Positions 46,801 through 56,555 are shown, counted from the first letter of the stretch. The stretch: DNA of 64,000 bases from Nansenia antarctica (GCA_963989245.1 OZ022351.1:30415391-30479390); one strand, 5' to 3'. The notes: a model not told the origin generated them from the sequence alone. Translations and numbers: made by a program.

Positions 46801-49800
46801 AAAATGTTCGTAGTCCGTATAGATGGGGTGTGCTTGTGGATGATAGTCAATTGTCTAGTGGGCTTGTTCATGTTCTTCAATGTATGGATATTACGATCAT
46901 TGGACTTATCGGGACGTTACCCACTGAGCACTCGGGAACAGTGAATCAGGAACGGTGCTCAACTTGTCCAGCCTCGCGCTATGTGCAATGAATATAAAAA
47001 GTTTATATATTTGCATGAATATCTACAGTATATACGAACAAAGATATATGTAGGTTACATTATGATGGGTACAGGACAAGGGAGAATAAGATATGTGCAG
47101 TGTGCACGTATATTCTTTGTGTGCACTCACATAATATGTGAGGTAATATTTCGATTTATGTTGGTGGAAATTGTATCCATTTCAAAGCGTTTCTCCTGTT
47201 TCATCCTTCTGCCAGCGGAGTCGCAGTTGACATTTCTCGAGTTTCTATGCGTATGCATGGATCACAGTGTGCGTAGCCTAGAGGTGCGCACAGTTTTTAT
47301 AAATCCCAAAATTGCGGGAAAATGTGTTTACGCACCCTAGTGTGCGTACGCAAGCTTTATAAATGAGGCCCCTGGACACTTCTTGGTGCTGGTGGAAGTG
47401 TCATCCTCTCATTGCAAGGTTCATGATATCCCGGCAAGTTGACACAATCTTCTGATTGTCCGTCACACTAACATTGACACGCAAACCATCAGTTGGAAAT
47501 TCTGTAGTCATACCTGCTGTCCAGGGGTTAAGTCCTCGATGTACACCAAATAATTTCTTGACGATTTACGAAATCTCAGAAACGGATGTGACTTTTCAAG
47601 TCTGGCTTTTAAGGAAAAAGCTCTGTGCCACGAAATGTCAACTCCTTCTTTTTCACGAACGGTTTTCTTAAAAAGGTCGTTTAGCCTGGACAGCCTTAAC
47701 ACCTGGCGGTTTCTCAGCCACCTCTCTTCCACCACTGACCTACAGAAACGGGTGCAGCCTGCCTGGTGTGGAGGACCACTGACCTACAGAAACGGGTGCA
47801 GCCTGCCTGGTGTGGAGGACCACTGACCTACAGAAACGGGTGTAGCCTGCCTGGTGTGGAGGACCACTGACCTACAGAAACGGGTGTAGCCTGCCTGGTG
47901 TGGAGGACCACTGACCTACAGAAACGGGTGTAGCCTGCCTGGTGTGGAGGACCACTGACCTACAGAAACGGGTGTAGCCTGCCTGGTGTGGAGGACCGCT
48001 TTCTGGAGTTCCCTCTTGAGAATCTTGTTTGGCGTCGTTTTTGGACAGATATCTTGTGTACCGTCTGTAGCAGCTCAGATGATACGTGGCCTCTGCAGCT
48101 ACAAGATCCCTCCCACGTATGTGAATCAGCAGACGTTCATCCCTCTTTTCCTCTGCCGCCAGAAGCAGCTTAGCTGCAGTTAGTGTTTCACATTGAGACA
48201 GTTTTTCTTTTAACCTTTTTCTGCTGTGACTTTTGGTTATGTACCGGTTCCTTCTGCATATGAGGCATCCAACTGGCAGGAGACGACGGGAAGCTCTTTT
48301 TGGGAGGCCTTGGCCGTCTGATGTCGAGCACAGAACACGAACCGTGGATGCAGTGGCTTCATCTGGCAGCGATTAGACTTCACCTACATGGTTACGGGAG
48401 ACCAGTGAGGGGGAAAGAATATGGTTAACAAAGAATGTATTCATCAAAGGTGATTGCTTTTAATCTAGCTAACACACTTTTGATTTAAAAGAATACCATG
48501 TAATGTCTTGGCTTTGAATAAAGCATCCCTAATAAACTTTTTTTTATTATTTGATCATAAATGACTGGCCAATATACCGTACACTTTTCGCTGTAATCTC
48601 ATATTGAATCGATGCTTTTTGCCCCTGTTAATGTCCAGCTTTTCAATACAAATGTTGAGCTACAAAGTGTTCAAAGTATATGCGTGAAATTCACAATGTG
48701 TAATTCAGATTAACTGATGGTGTGAGGTTCTGTGTGAGGTTTGAGAGAATAGAATTGATGTATTTGATACAAACCTTCATGTTCTTTGGCTGCCTTTTCT
48801 CTTCTCCTGCAGGCTCTTGCAATGTGCTCTTTGTTGGTGAATTGCCTGTAGCATTCTCTGTGGAATCCAACATTAGCTGGCACATCTTGGTCTTCAGATG
48901 CTTCTGATAGGCCAATATTAAATGTCACTATCGCTTGTTCTGCAATAACACTTTCTGCAGTGTGAAGGTTGACCCATTTCCGGGCACATTGCACAAACGT
49001 TGCCCAACTTGTTTGGGAACATTTTGTTATTGGGCTTTTTGTACTAGAAGCAACATGCATACAACAAATCATATTTGTTGCTCGCAGACACACGTGGCTG
49101 TCGGTGGTGTCCAGAGGCAGGCCTCTACGCTAACCTTTTAAACATTTTAGGGGCACACAAAGAAATTTAGGAGCACAGTGAAACTTTTTATAATAACACA
49201 TTTTTATTAGTGATTTTGCAATTCTTGCACCAAAATCACACATTGGCCCATGCCTACAGCCCTACTAGACGCAGAGGATATCAGTTGTCTATATGCTTTT
49301 GTATATATGTTGGCCGTCTGGCACGCTTAGAGGTCAGCCAGCGGTCCACGGCAGGAGTGGGATCGAAGTCCTCGACAGAAGGCCCCTCCAGGCTGATCCT
49401 CATCAGGTCTTCGGTGGTGGAGACTCCAAGGCTGCTTCTTCTTGAATTCTTAATGCGGTTCTGCGCAGAGAAGCCTCGCTCACACTGGGCGGCTGAAATG
49501 GGCAGCACCAGCATAAGCTGCACCAACTCCAGTATGTTCTAGGGAAAATATGATATCTTTCAATTTCATTTAACTCTTACCATTAACTTATTAAAACCAA
49601 CAACAGATGGATACCATACATAACCACTCAGTACTGTTGGTCTACCTTGTAATCCTGCCTGTAGGGGTCCTTTGTCAACATGGTCTCCCACAGGCCACTG
49701 TAGGACTTGTTCTTGAAATTGTGGCTGACCAGGATTTTCAGTCCCTGCCACTCGTCCTGGACCGCAGCCAGGTCACACCCCGATCTGCAGGATTGAACAG

Positions 49801-50154
49801 AGTAAGTGAGTTTGCAAATATGCAAACATAACATTGTCTCATATGGCAATGCAGTGTCAAATAAATTCTTACCTCTCTAGAGGCTCCTTGAAATGCCTCA
49901 CCAGGTATGCCACATCATCATCACCAAAGGTGAGAAGGCTGGTCTGGTCTTCTGGCCATGTGTCGGGGTTTAGCACTCTGAAAGACACCACTGGCGTCTG
50001 GACATCCTCATCCTTCAGCAAACCACCAAACCTGGCTTTGAGATCATTCACTCCGATGTTGATGGCCGTCTCCATGTGCTTCTTCAGCTGGGGATTGGTG
50101 AGGTCCGTGAAGCCTGTCAGATTCCCCTTCAGTGTTATTCCCTTTAACAGAAAT

Positions 50155-50188
<34 letters not shown>

Positions 50189-53100
50189 TAAATGTATGTT
50201 GACTTCTCCACTGCAATTGTTCTATTGTGCAACGCATAGGCCTACATTGATTCTCACACTAACTCTTAATCATAATGGTTTCTCTTACATCCTAACAAAC
50301 TCTAATCTTAACATACCTGGAATCTCCTCTCATCATCATCCTGCTGCTGAGCAAGCATGGTCTGAATCTTCTCCAGCATGCCTCCTGCCTTTGCCCTAGA
50401 CTTTAGTGCTTCAAGTCTGGTCACTGTCTTCCTCAACTCTGACGTGGCTTGGGGGAGGATCAGGTCATTCTTTTGCAGGGTGAGGCTAAGTGAGGATAGC
50501 TCCTCAAACATGTCTGAGAGAAAATGGCAGAATACACAAAATAGTGCATTCTCCATTTCCCTCTTTATCTGTTAAGTAGTGAGTAGATACACAATAAGTG
50601 TTAGTTAAAATTGTTTATAGCCACCTCACCTGTCAATTACTTGATTCTGAAAGTTAATTTGAGTCTTGAACTCAACCCTAACCCTATTTTTTTTAAATGT
50701 ACTGCGTAAAACTGACCTTCTTTGCCCGCCCCTGAACCTCCGCTGTTTCCGCTGTTGTTGATGCTACGGCCAGGTGCTCCATGTGCTGCAGAACAACGGA
50801 GTACTGGCCTTCGTCAGTGGCGAGGTCCTTGTCTTGTCCATGCCGCAGGAACACTTTGAGGGCTCTGTGGACATGGGGGATCCAGCGAGTTCCCTTGACG
50901 CTAGACGGTTTGCATATATCCACACCGAGCTCTTGCCCGATATGATATAGCTCTCTTTTGGATTTTCCGCTGAAGTGATACGTCTTCCATATCAGATGCA
51001 GAAGATCATACACCAGACACACCATTGGCTCTTTCTTTTGGATGGTCAGTATTGCCAGCTCTAGCCTGTGAAAGTCAGAACAGAATCTTACAAACAACTC
51101 ACCATCTCTTCTCTCCCTCTATCTTGTGCCAACAGAAAACAATAATTCTGTTAGGTATTCCATTCCAGCACTTAAGAGCGTGTGCGCACACACACACACA
51201 CAGTATTGTTTAACATTCTCTGCTAGCAAATAAAACAATATTTAAAACTTGTTTCAGTTACAAACCTATGTGGCATACAGTGGATTGGGATTATATGCCC
51301 CCCTGCCTCTCTTTGCAGGTGGGCAATCACTCCCCCACGGTGGCCCATATTCACAGAGGCGCCATCTGCCCCGAAGGAGATGCACTTCTTCATCCATGAC
51401 CCTCCATCCTCCTCTGGGCAAACAGTGTGAAATGCAGCCTTGGTTGCATCCAAAACACCTCGAATGACAACACAAAAAACAATTAAACAAAAAGGCTTTT
51501 TGACAAATTAAATTATATCTCCATTATGAATAAATGATTAAACTACACAAGTATAAAGCCTATAAAGAGAAACGACTTACCAATGGCATGGGAGTGTTCA
51601 AGAGTCTGTTGTCCGACCAGGAGATTGACTGGCTTCCCACCCTCCAACAAGCGCACGTAGACAATCTCGCATTCGGTGTTGGATATGTCTGTGTCTCCGT
51701 CTATTAGAACGGCTAGATACTTAGCGGCTTTCAGCTTCGCTGACAGGTTCTCTCTCATGAGGTCAGCAATTTGACCGATCATCTCAGCACATCTTACATC
51801 ATTGTCGTATGTGGGATTAATGTCAATTCCGTTTTTTTGGTGGAGACGGATAAGTGGCCCAAATTTGACGAACGGTTCTTCTTCTTTTGCAATGAAGTAT
51901 GCAATGTTAATCTTTATTTTCAGCTGCCTCCTCCTCTTCTCCTCCTCAGACAGCAGCACTTGTCTCCTCAATGCTGCTGTCACCGTTCCCGATGGTTTGT
52001 CCTGTCTCAACAGGTACAGATCTCTGCACTTGATATGCCGCTTCGAGATGTTATGTTTCGTTACGCTATCCCTTTTCAGATGCGAGTTTCCTGATAGGAA
52101 CGTCGACTTTCCAGCCTGTTTCTGCCCTCTACAATATTTGCAGAACATGACGTTGTCTTTAAACTCTAGCCATGGGAAGCTTTTCAGCCACTTCGGATTA
52201 AATCTATATGTTTTCTGTTTTGGGTGTGTTACGTTCAGGTTTTCTAGGGGAAAGAAGGAACAAGGATACCGATGTTATGGTATAAAAAGTTCAAGTTCTA
52301 GTCCTTGAAGTCTCACCGTGCCGCTTGGTGGGGGGACTCGGTCTATCCGGTTGTTAAGTCTGACGTCAAACGTGACGTTTTGCAATTTCCGGGTCCAAAC
52401 CAGAAATTCTCCGCACCAGAGTACCAGTGTACTACAGCGGTAGAATGACAGTTTAATCGTTTTTTAGACTCGGATCTATTCATACAACAAGGGACACAGC
52501 ACTTTCCCGTTTTCCCCATATTGTCAGGGTATTTGAGCCTCGGAAAAGCGCTATATAAATATAATTTATTATTATTATTATTATTATTATTGCGGCATTT
52601 CGAAGACAGCGCCTCAGCCAACTTTGGACCCGGAAACACGTCACGCCTTAACAACCGGATAGACAGTTACTTTAACCGCAGACAAACGCAGTGGATATTT
52701 CAAGACAGCTTGGGACTTAACATTGTATGTCCGATCACAGCAATGCAAGTCCTAAACTAAAGACATTGGGTAACTCTGGGCAGTCGTTGAACCTGCTACA
52801 CCAGAAACATGAACAGTTGCACGCGTGGATGCAGAAATGAACAGCCCTCCCGTCTGTTTCTGCAAGTAACTTGAAATGTATCAATTAAACTTGTTGTTTT
52901 ATATCTCTGAGTCAGGGTTTGTCCACTGTCCATTGTCCTACTGCTACTGTATGCATACTACTATTATCAATGTTTCTATTACATTACCAGGCTATAAAAC
53001 TGAGTGAATATGTTTTTCATAGTCCCCCCCCCCAAAAAATGTTAACCTATCATTTCAGGCACTTGGTGTTTACATGCGTGGATCCTCGATATCCAGTTAT

Positions 53101-55086
53101 GTCAGTAAATTCCAGTAAAACACAGAGTTCGCTTATCCCGTCCGAATGCGCCACACGAAACACAGACGTCGGGGGGGTAATTTCTAAATTACAAAGGTCA
53201 CCACATAATGCTAATCCTGTCCGAATAGGGCTTTACAGTGCATTGGTAGCATTGATTTTACAGCAGTGCAATGACACTCACCACTATACAACAAAGACTT
53301 ACCATCCGTGTCTTCAATCTCCACTTCTACTTCGCCCTCTTCTTCTTTCACCATCAAGCCATTCTCCTCTACATCTTCTTCCTCCAGCTTCACTACCACA
53401 ATCTCTGGACCCCACTGTGTGCTTTTCAGGGCTGGAGAACCACAGGCAGATCCGGGGATCTGGTCCTGGAGCTAGTAACAAAAGAGGCACAATCAGGTTA
53501 AACTATAAATTACAGCCAAACATCTGATGGGACAAGTCCTGCAAATGGGCAATAACCACAGTATCGATTTCCCAATTAGGAAACCACATTAGCAGATCAT
53601 CTTATAGATGCCGTGTCCTAAGCTTGACACAGTTCAAATCCAAACCAGTGTTCATTTCGCAGGCTATTTTACATTTAGTGTTGCTATTGACTAATAGACC
53701 ATAAAATACATATCCAGCAGCATTTCAGCAAATGATAAAAGGGATCACTGCCCCACTGTGTGTCAGAGATGCTTATTTGACAGAAGTCTAATCCCTGTAT
53801 CATTTCAAAGACAAACTTCCAAAGGCGAGAGGTAAGAGAGGTTCACTTCTCTCACGCCCAAACTAATAATAATAATTTTACCATTTAGCAAACGCTTTTA
53901 ACCCAAAACTCTTTACAATTAGAGAACATAGTGCCTTGCTCAAGGGCACACTAGGTGGTGGTCTAGGCAGGATTCGAACTCATGACCTACCGCTCACTGG
54001 TCCAACTCACTATCCTGGCCAATCGCGTATGCCCGTAACAGAGATTTGACCTTTTCTTGCCATATTTTCAGCCCTGGGTTCGAATCCACCTGAGGACACT
54101 ACCGTCAAAAAATGATTTCTTTCTTATGTCTTAAAAATCTAAATGTTTTGTGTAACACAGCATGTTTTAATGATGTGTATTGTACCGTGGGAAGTTTGCA
54201 AATCTTCTTAGATCCAAAAATTAAACCTCTACAGATAGTATGTTTACAGATATCGCACTGCTGGAGATGCACACCACACTTTGTTAAAAGAAATAAAGTT
54301 TTATTGTACTTTTAAAAAGATTTCGTATGTGTGTTTTGCATTGCAGTTGGGAGAGTTCTTTACATCAAACTATATACATGTAAATACTGACAAAATATTC
54401 TGCCGAAATTACGTTTTACGTAGCATAGCTTATTCTCTACCCAAGATTATTAGTTTCATGTTGCACAGTGTGGCTTGCAATAAACTTATAAGATCGCAAA
54501 AAAAATCACAGTGTGTAGGAGGCTTTAGTTGGTGGAGGAGGCCAAGATCGTATTTCTCACATTGGGGAATATCAGGACCCGACTTAGAAAATGATGTTAC
54601 AATTATGAAGACTGTTGTAAGTGATCATTTGGTTTAACTTTTTTTAAATAAATGTTATTGTTTGCTACATAAAATATTTCATGTGTTGTCACATCCGCAT
54701 AAAAAAACATGATCCTAGTAACTTCTGATTGATTCAGGTGACATTCAGGTGTGATTTTGAAAATGTTCCAAAAAGATGGTTTCCATGTCTCCATAGACAG
54801 CTCATTCAAAAACGTTTTGTAGTAAAGTACTAACCTCCTCCCTCATTTCTTCTCCTCTGTCCTCTTCTTTCACCATCACACCCTTCTGCATTACATCTTC
54901 TTCTCCATCCTCTTCTTTCACCATCACTCTCTTCTCCTCCACTTCTTCTTTCACCATCACAACATTCATCTCTACATCTTCTTCCTCCAGCTTCACTGCC
55001 ACCATCTCTGGACACCACTGTGAGCTTTTCAGGGCTGGAGGACCACAGCCAGATCCGGGGGACTCTGTGGACTCTGGTTCAAACAT
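30635..55086 (-). CDS. C2H2 zinc-finger protein, gene 2 (23 fingers)
   Basis: Predicted nuclear DNA-binding protein of about 818 aa. Exons on the minus strand: 55086-54835 (ATG, MFEPESTESPG, then KLEEEDVEMN and KEEVEEKRVM repeats), 53471-53303 (QWGPEIVVVKLEEED, EVEIEDTDG) and 32670-30635. Lengths 252, 169 and 2036 join in frame (phase 0, then 1), with GTTAGT and GTAAGT donors and CTAG and TTACAG acceptors. The last exon has no in-frame ATG before its fingers but is open throughout: 23 HTGEKP-type linkers fall at exact 84-base spacing from 32580 to 30732. Twenty-two fingers are standard; the last ends HQRSGIC. Most have Q or N at helix position -1. The roughly 20.6-kb second intron makes the link between leader and fingers an inference; the fingers could have other leader exons. 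Confidence 0.78.
33034..33409. mobile_element. Tc1/mariner MITE, 376 bp
   Basis: CAGGTGCAACTAAAAAAATT at the left and its inverse ending TTGCACCTG at the right, flanked by TA at 33032 and 33410. The inverted ends are over 100 bases long (through TTCAACTTAAAGGGTTAAAC). No ORF. Confidence 0.92.
33430..33640 (-). mobile_element. tRNA-derived SINE
   Basis: On the minus strand the head GGTGGTCTAGTGGATAGTGA is an A box and GGTTGTGAGTTCAAATCCC a B box. The 3' part ends with GCTTTGGATAAAAGCGTC and TGCTAAATGGC, an L2-like tail. A second copy lies at 53866-54020 and tails elsewhere. Confidence 0.85.
33965..34108. repeat. 66-bp direct duplication
   Basis: GGATGAATGTTATAACCATG through GGTTTGTCTACTGGTG is present twice in tandem. 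Confidence 0.9.
34765..34827. repeat. (GA)n microsatellite
   Basis: About 31 GA units. Confidence 0.97.
35215..35340 (+). mobile_element. Partial hAT-type MITE
   Basis: GGGTTCTCACACCTTCTGAA and the following AAATTCAAGCACC and CATAGTTTGA match the left half of the complete copy at 58390-58676. Confidence 0.75.
35370..35640 (+). mobile_element. LINE fragment, C-terminal end of ORF2
   Basis: FKILLLVYKALTGTAPGYLK, LAYQPNRALRSSDAG, KKRFGEAAFSF and NALPVYIRDTTSANM; same family as 18.3-19.0 kb on the other strand. Confidence 0.88.
37296..40659 (+). mobile_element. Near-full-length LINE with a 24-bp target duplication
   Basis: An identical 24-base sequence starting ACAGTATGATTATG flanks it at 37272-37295 and 40660-40683. 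Inside, in order: APE endonuclease (LSETWLH, GTIYRPP, ILGDFNINWLD, LIDWILVT, FSDHCVIF), linker, then reverse transcriptase (NYRPISIICFTAKVFEKLI, FQSGFRPNFSTTSALLK, AIFIDLSKAFDWIDH, GIPQGSTLG, YADD at 39446-39457, LFKYLGLWVDPEL). Stops at 38172, 38443 and 39740 and frameshifts near 38760 and 39400 break the ORF. L2/CR1 superfamily; no ORF1 seen, so it may be slightly 5'-truncated. A-rich tail. Confidence 0.93.
37320..37360. repeat. (TG)n tract
   Basis: TG repeats near the 5' end of the LINE. Confidence 0.85.
40960..42540. other. No gene seen
   Basis: Unassigned DNA with GTTAGTTAGTTAG and GCTAGCC-type short repeats. 41403-41597 has a weak ORF after TTGTTGCAG; no motif. Confidence 0.4.
42545..42715 (+). 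mobile_element. LINE 3' tail
   Basis: MFKTKNSSF-like end, then TTTTAATATTGCCTTTAAA, GCACTTTGAGCTGCAACG and AGCGCTATACAAATAAAACG with (TTA)n. Confidence 0.85.
42880..42966. repeat. ~40-bp direct duplication
   Basis: CCTCAGTCCTATGAAAGGGT through GGACTGAGGTA occurs twice; each copy is itself a CCTCAGTCC..GGACTGAGG palindrome. Confidence 0.9.
43090..43343 (+). pseudogene. hAT dimerisation-domain fragment
   Basis: YPNLRRCALNLTALFGSTYV then CESAFSHMKITKTKYRSTMT and DDHLAACLRLAAS. This is the C-terminal hAT dimerisation block as found in GTF2I-repeat/SCAND3-like fish proteins. Nothing upstream of it here encodes the rest, so it is an isolated 3' piece. Confidence 0.88.
43370..43745 (+). mobile_element. 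LINE 3' UTR, (CATT)n tail
   Basis: GATGGCAGCTACTAGATTGA, AATGAATGTGCAATAACACT and ACCAGGGGAGC match 20680-21000 in order. Confidence 0.88.
43750..44275. other. No gene seen
   Basis: Unassigned DNA. Confidence 0.35.
44280..44389 (-). pseudogene. Cysteine-rich C-terminal tail of the split gene
   Basis: Minus-strand frame HCQCKALQCLWGGKCTCRKH then QLPCTDVSM and a stop. The CxC..C..CxC..C spacing is that of the cysteine-rich tails ending a large group of unnamed repeat-borne fish proteins. The rest of that protein is at 47.5-49.0 kb, beyond the MITE block. Confidence 0.6.
44376..47370. mobile_element. Nested block of inverted MITE copies
   Basis: Outer ends GGGCCTCATTTATAAAGC (about 44392) and GCTTTATAAATGAGGCCC (47353-47370) are inverted. 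Inside, the left-end type (GCGTACGCACC, AAGCAAGAACATT, CCGTGCGCAC) occurs at 44390-44900 and inverted at about 46140-46585; the right-end type (CGCACAGTTTTTATAAATCC, GGACAAGG..AATAAG) occurs at 46740-47370 and inverted at about 45240-45900. So at least two copies of one family lie in opposite orientation, one within the other. No transposase of its own is seen. Confidence 0.75.
45010..45220 (-). pseudogene. Tc1-type transposase N-terminus
   Basis: MGKTKKLYKDVRDNIVDLHK, AGRGYKTISKQLVEEETTV and RPLSGA. This is the first helix-turn-helix of a Tc1 transposase with changes at conserved sites; nothing follows it. It lies inside the MITE block, between inverted TTAGATTAGATTCAACC-type sequences (44970 and 46090). 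Confidence 0.85.
47736..47999. repeat. 44-bp minisatellite, six copies
   Basis: Unit begins TGACCTACAGAAACGGGTG and ends GGAGGACCAC; starts at 47736, 47780, 47824, 47868, 47912 and 47956. Copies differ only at GTGCAG/GTGTAG. It lies within the coding frame of the unnamed gene. Confidence 0.97.
48350..48770. other. Intron-like interval
   Basis: AT-rich stretch between the two exons of the unnamed gene on the minus strand; no other feature. Confidence 0.4.
49203..49208 (-). terminator. Poly(A) signal of the ZNF862-like gene
   Basis: AATAAA on the minus strand, 73 bases after the stop at 49281. Confidence 0.6.
49281..52243 (-). CDS. hAT-derived protein, ZNF862-like, seven exons
   Basis: Seven exons: 52243-51581, 51458-51266, 51065-50717, 50568-50317, 50141-49873, 49784-49646, 49538-49281. 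Every border is GT..AG, phases agree, and all 707 codons are open. Order: a BED/TTF-like zinc finger (FNPKWLKSFPWLEF, FCKYC, HNISKRHIKC), a DUF4371-type region (YLAVLIDGDTDISNTECEIV, CISFGADGASVNMG), KGTRWIPHVHRALK, a helical stretch, and the C-terminal hAT dimerisation block (LMLVLPISAAQCERGFSAQN, TTEDLMRISLEG). The first exon begins with a phase-1 acceptor, so a 5' exon with the start is missing from this model. It could be a domesticated gene or an intact autonomous hAT; a hAT-like CAGAGGC near 49114 is the only hint of an end. Confidence 0.85.
50155..50186. repeat. (CA)n microsatellite
   Basis: About 15 units in the intron between exons 4 and 5 of the ZNF862-like gene, close to the acceptor. 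Confidence 0.95.
52343..52665. mobile_element. Short inverted-repeat element
   Basis: CTATCCGGTTGTTAAG with TTTCCGGGTCCAAA at the left is inverted at 52622-52665. Inside is a LINE-like AGCGCTATATAAATA tail with (ATT)n near 52545-52595. The minus ORF starting MGKTGKCCVPCC has no supported identity. Target duplication not seen. Confidence 0.65.
52666..53300. other. Part of the large intron of zinc-finger gene 2
   Basis: No element or exon recognised; C-rich run near 53025. Confidence 0.35.
53303..53471 (-). CDS. Second leader exon of zinc-finger gene 2
   Basis: Acceptor TTGTTACTAG, then LQDQIPGSACGSPALKSTQW, KLEEEDVEENGLMVKEEEG and EVEIEDTDG, donor GATG|GTAAGT, phase 0 to 1 as in gene 1 exon 2. 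Confidence 0.88.
53866..54020 (-). mobile_element. tRNA-derived SINE, second copy
   Basis: Minus strand: GATAGTGAGTTGGACCAGTG, GGTCATGAGTTCGAATCCTG (B box), GGGCACTATGTT-type middle and TTTAGCAAACGC tail; similar to 33430-33640. Confidence 0.8.
54021..54834. other. Intron 1 of zinc-finger gene 2
   Basis: A B-box-like GGGTTCGAATCCACC at about 54073 lacks a partner A box. 54660-54790 is homologous, inverted, to the intron sequence at 9540-10060 and 19440-19760 (GTGACATTC, TTGTTGTC motifs). No other feature. Confidence 0.5.
54835..55086 (-). CDS. First leader exon of zinc-finger gene 2
   Basis: ATG at 55086; 84 codons ending EDRGEEMREE at donor GAG|GTTAGT. It has two more acidic KEE repeats than the other copies. 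Confidence 0.88.
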
Positions 55087-55439
55087 GGTTGCTTCTCTGT
55101 GGAGAAAACGCAGCTAGAAACAAAAGAAGCACAAACAAGGTAAAACTATAAATTACAGCCAAACATCTGATGGGACAAGTCCTGCAAATGGGCAATACCA
55201 CAGTATCAGAACGATAGTTGGGACTTGATTTTCCAATTGGGAAACCACATTTACTAGATAGCCTAATCGTAAAGATGTATGCCGTGCCCTAAGCTTGACA
55301 CAGTGAATATCCAAGCCCACACACCATGATTTGAAAAGCCCTGGGAAATCTACCCTGGTTGATACTCAAGAAGTCTTTCAAAGACGATAGGTAAGGCAGT
55401 ATCCCTTCACTCCTGCCAAATGTCGGCTAATAGGCTACT

Positions 55440-55510
55440 AATAATAATATATTTAGCAGACGCTTTTAATCCAAAGGGATTTAGGCTACAATTAGAGATT
55501 ACAGGGACAT
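55440..55510. repeat. SINE tail fragment
   Basis: TTTAGCAGACGCTTTTAATC and GAGATTACAGGGACATTC, as in 33440-33510. Confidence 0.7.
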
Positions 55511-55639
55511 TCTCCAATATATCGTATTTCAAGGGTGAAGTTCCTACAGTATCAGTGTGATCTACCCAGTGTTTCCTATACTCCTGATGCTGAGCTGCAC
55601 TTTCCCCTCTATGTGTATTTCTGTGGCAGATAAGCATGC

Positions 55640-56155
55640 TTCAGTTAAAAGGTAGAAAGTCATGGTACTCTCCTGAGCTCTCTGAATTAATTCAGCAAAG
55701 AAACCAAGCTTGTGCTAAGGCAAGATCTACTTGTTGACTATCCTTCAGCTCAGATGTACTGCCATGATTATAAAGTCTAAATCAAGTTACTATTTAAACA
55801 CCATCTCTGATTCTGGTGGTGATCCAACTACATTTGGGAAAGGAGTTAAAATCACTGAAACTCAATAGTTCCTCTCCCTGTCAACCTCATCAACTTTTAT
55901 CCAAGTCTAACATCATATGGATACAAAGAGAATAAGTGACGCTTTCCACCAGCATTTTATCTCTGCAGGCCACCTCCTATTTGAAAGAAACATCTGGGAC
56001 ACAGTGGAGTGTGAATCAAATACAGGCGATCAGAGTCAAGCTATACACCATCCATCATGCAACACAAGCTTCCACCAGCTATTCTAAGAGAATCAATCAT
56101 TGTAGAGAACACCTCGTCTGCAGATTGGGATATAGGCCATGGTCTAATACGTAAA
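55640..56155 (+). mobile_element. LINE fragment, linker region
   Basis: RSWYSPELSELIQQRNQACA, KARST, and after frameshifts DALSTSILSLQ and ERNIWDTVE, the part between endonuclease and reverse transcriptase in L2-group LINEs. Ends in an A-rich run at 56150. Confidence 0.7.
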
Positions 56156-56555
56156 AAAAAAATAAAAAAATATGTAGAATGTAAATGGTTGGACTCGTTG
56201 TTTCACAAAAGGAGTTTCTCACATAACTTCATGACAGACTTCTGAATTTGAACAGTCTGTTTGTTGTTTGATTAAATCTGACCATGATGCTTATCATAGC
56301 CTTAACACCAGAGGATCATCATGATAGCATTGAATGAATTGTAAGAAATACGTTTCGAAATATATTAAAACAGACAGAAATCTGTTGGCCATTCATTGTA
56401 TCGATCTTAGGCCTACATCATGGAATAGGCTATTGCTGCTCTGCTGTTACGAAAACCACCACTGCAGCTTGCTATGAAAAACTAACCACATTTGACTGAT
56501 TGTATTTGATTGTAATGAATAAGTATGTAATAATGATCTTGCCTATGAGCGGCTG
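56156..56555. other. No gene seen
   Basis: AT-rich, unassigned. Confidence 0.35.

Larger units (their letters stand above)
47516..49043 (-). pseudogene. Unnamed zinc-motif gene, N-terminal and central part
   Basis: Minus-strand order: exon 49043-48775 (ITKCSQTSWATFVQCARKWV ... ANVGFHRECYRQFTNKEHIA, donor GAAG|GTTTGT); exon from about 48350 (LPVGCLICRRNRY, DERLLIHIRGRDLVAAEATY, HLSCYRRYTRYL); then, past a minisatellite, RLNDLFKKTVREKEGVDIS and FSLKARLEKSHPFLRFRKS, ending at CAGCAG|GTATGA (47517). Two modules share the pattern CxxC ... HxxCY. I recognise this as a recurrent fish repeat-associated protein family but know no function for it. The minisatellite at 47736-47999 introduces a stop and the 3' end is separated by the MITE block, so this copy is broken. 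Confidence 0.6.

Noticed and set aside
44376..47370. Target-site duplication of the MITE block
   Set aside because: Flanks GCTCCA and TGGACA do not match.
52343..52654. Minus ORF MGKTGKCCVPCC as the missing 5' exon of the ZNF862-like gene
   Set aside because: It ends in a stop before any donor in the needed phase, and it lies within an inverted-repeat element.
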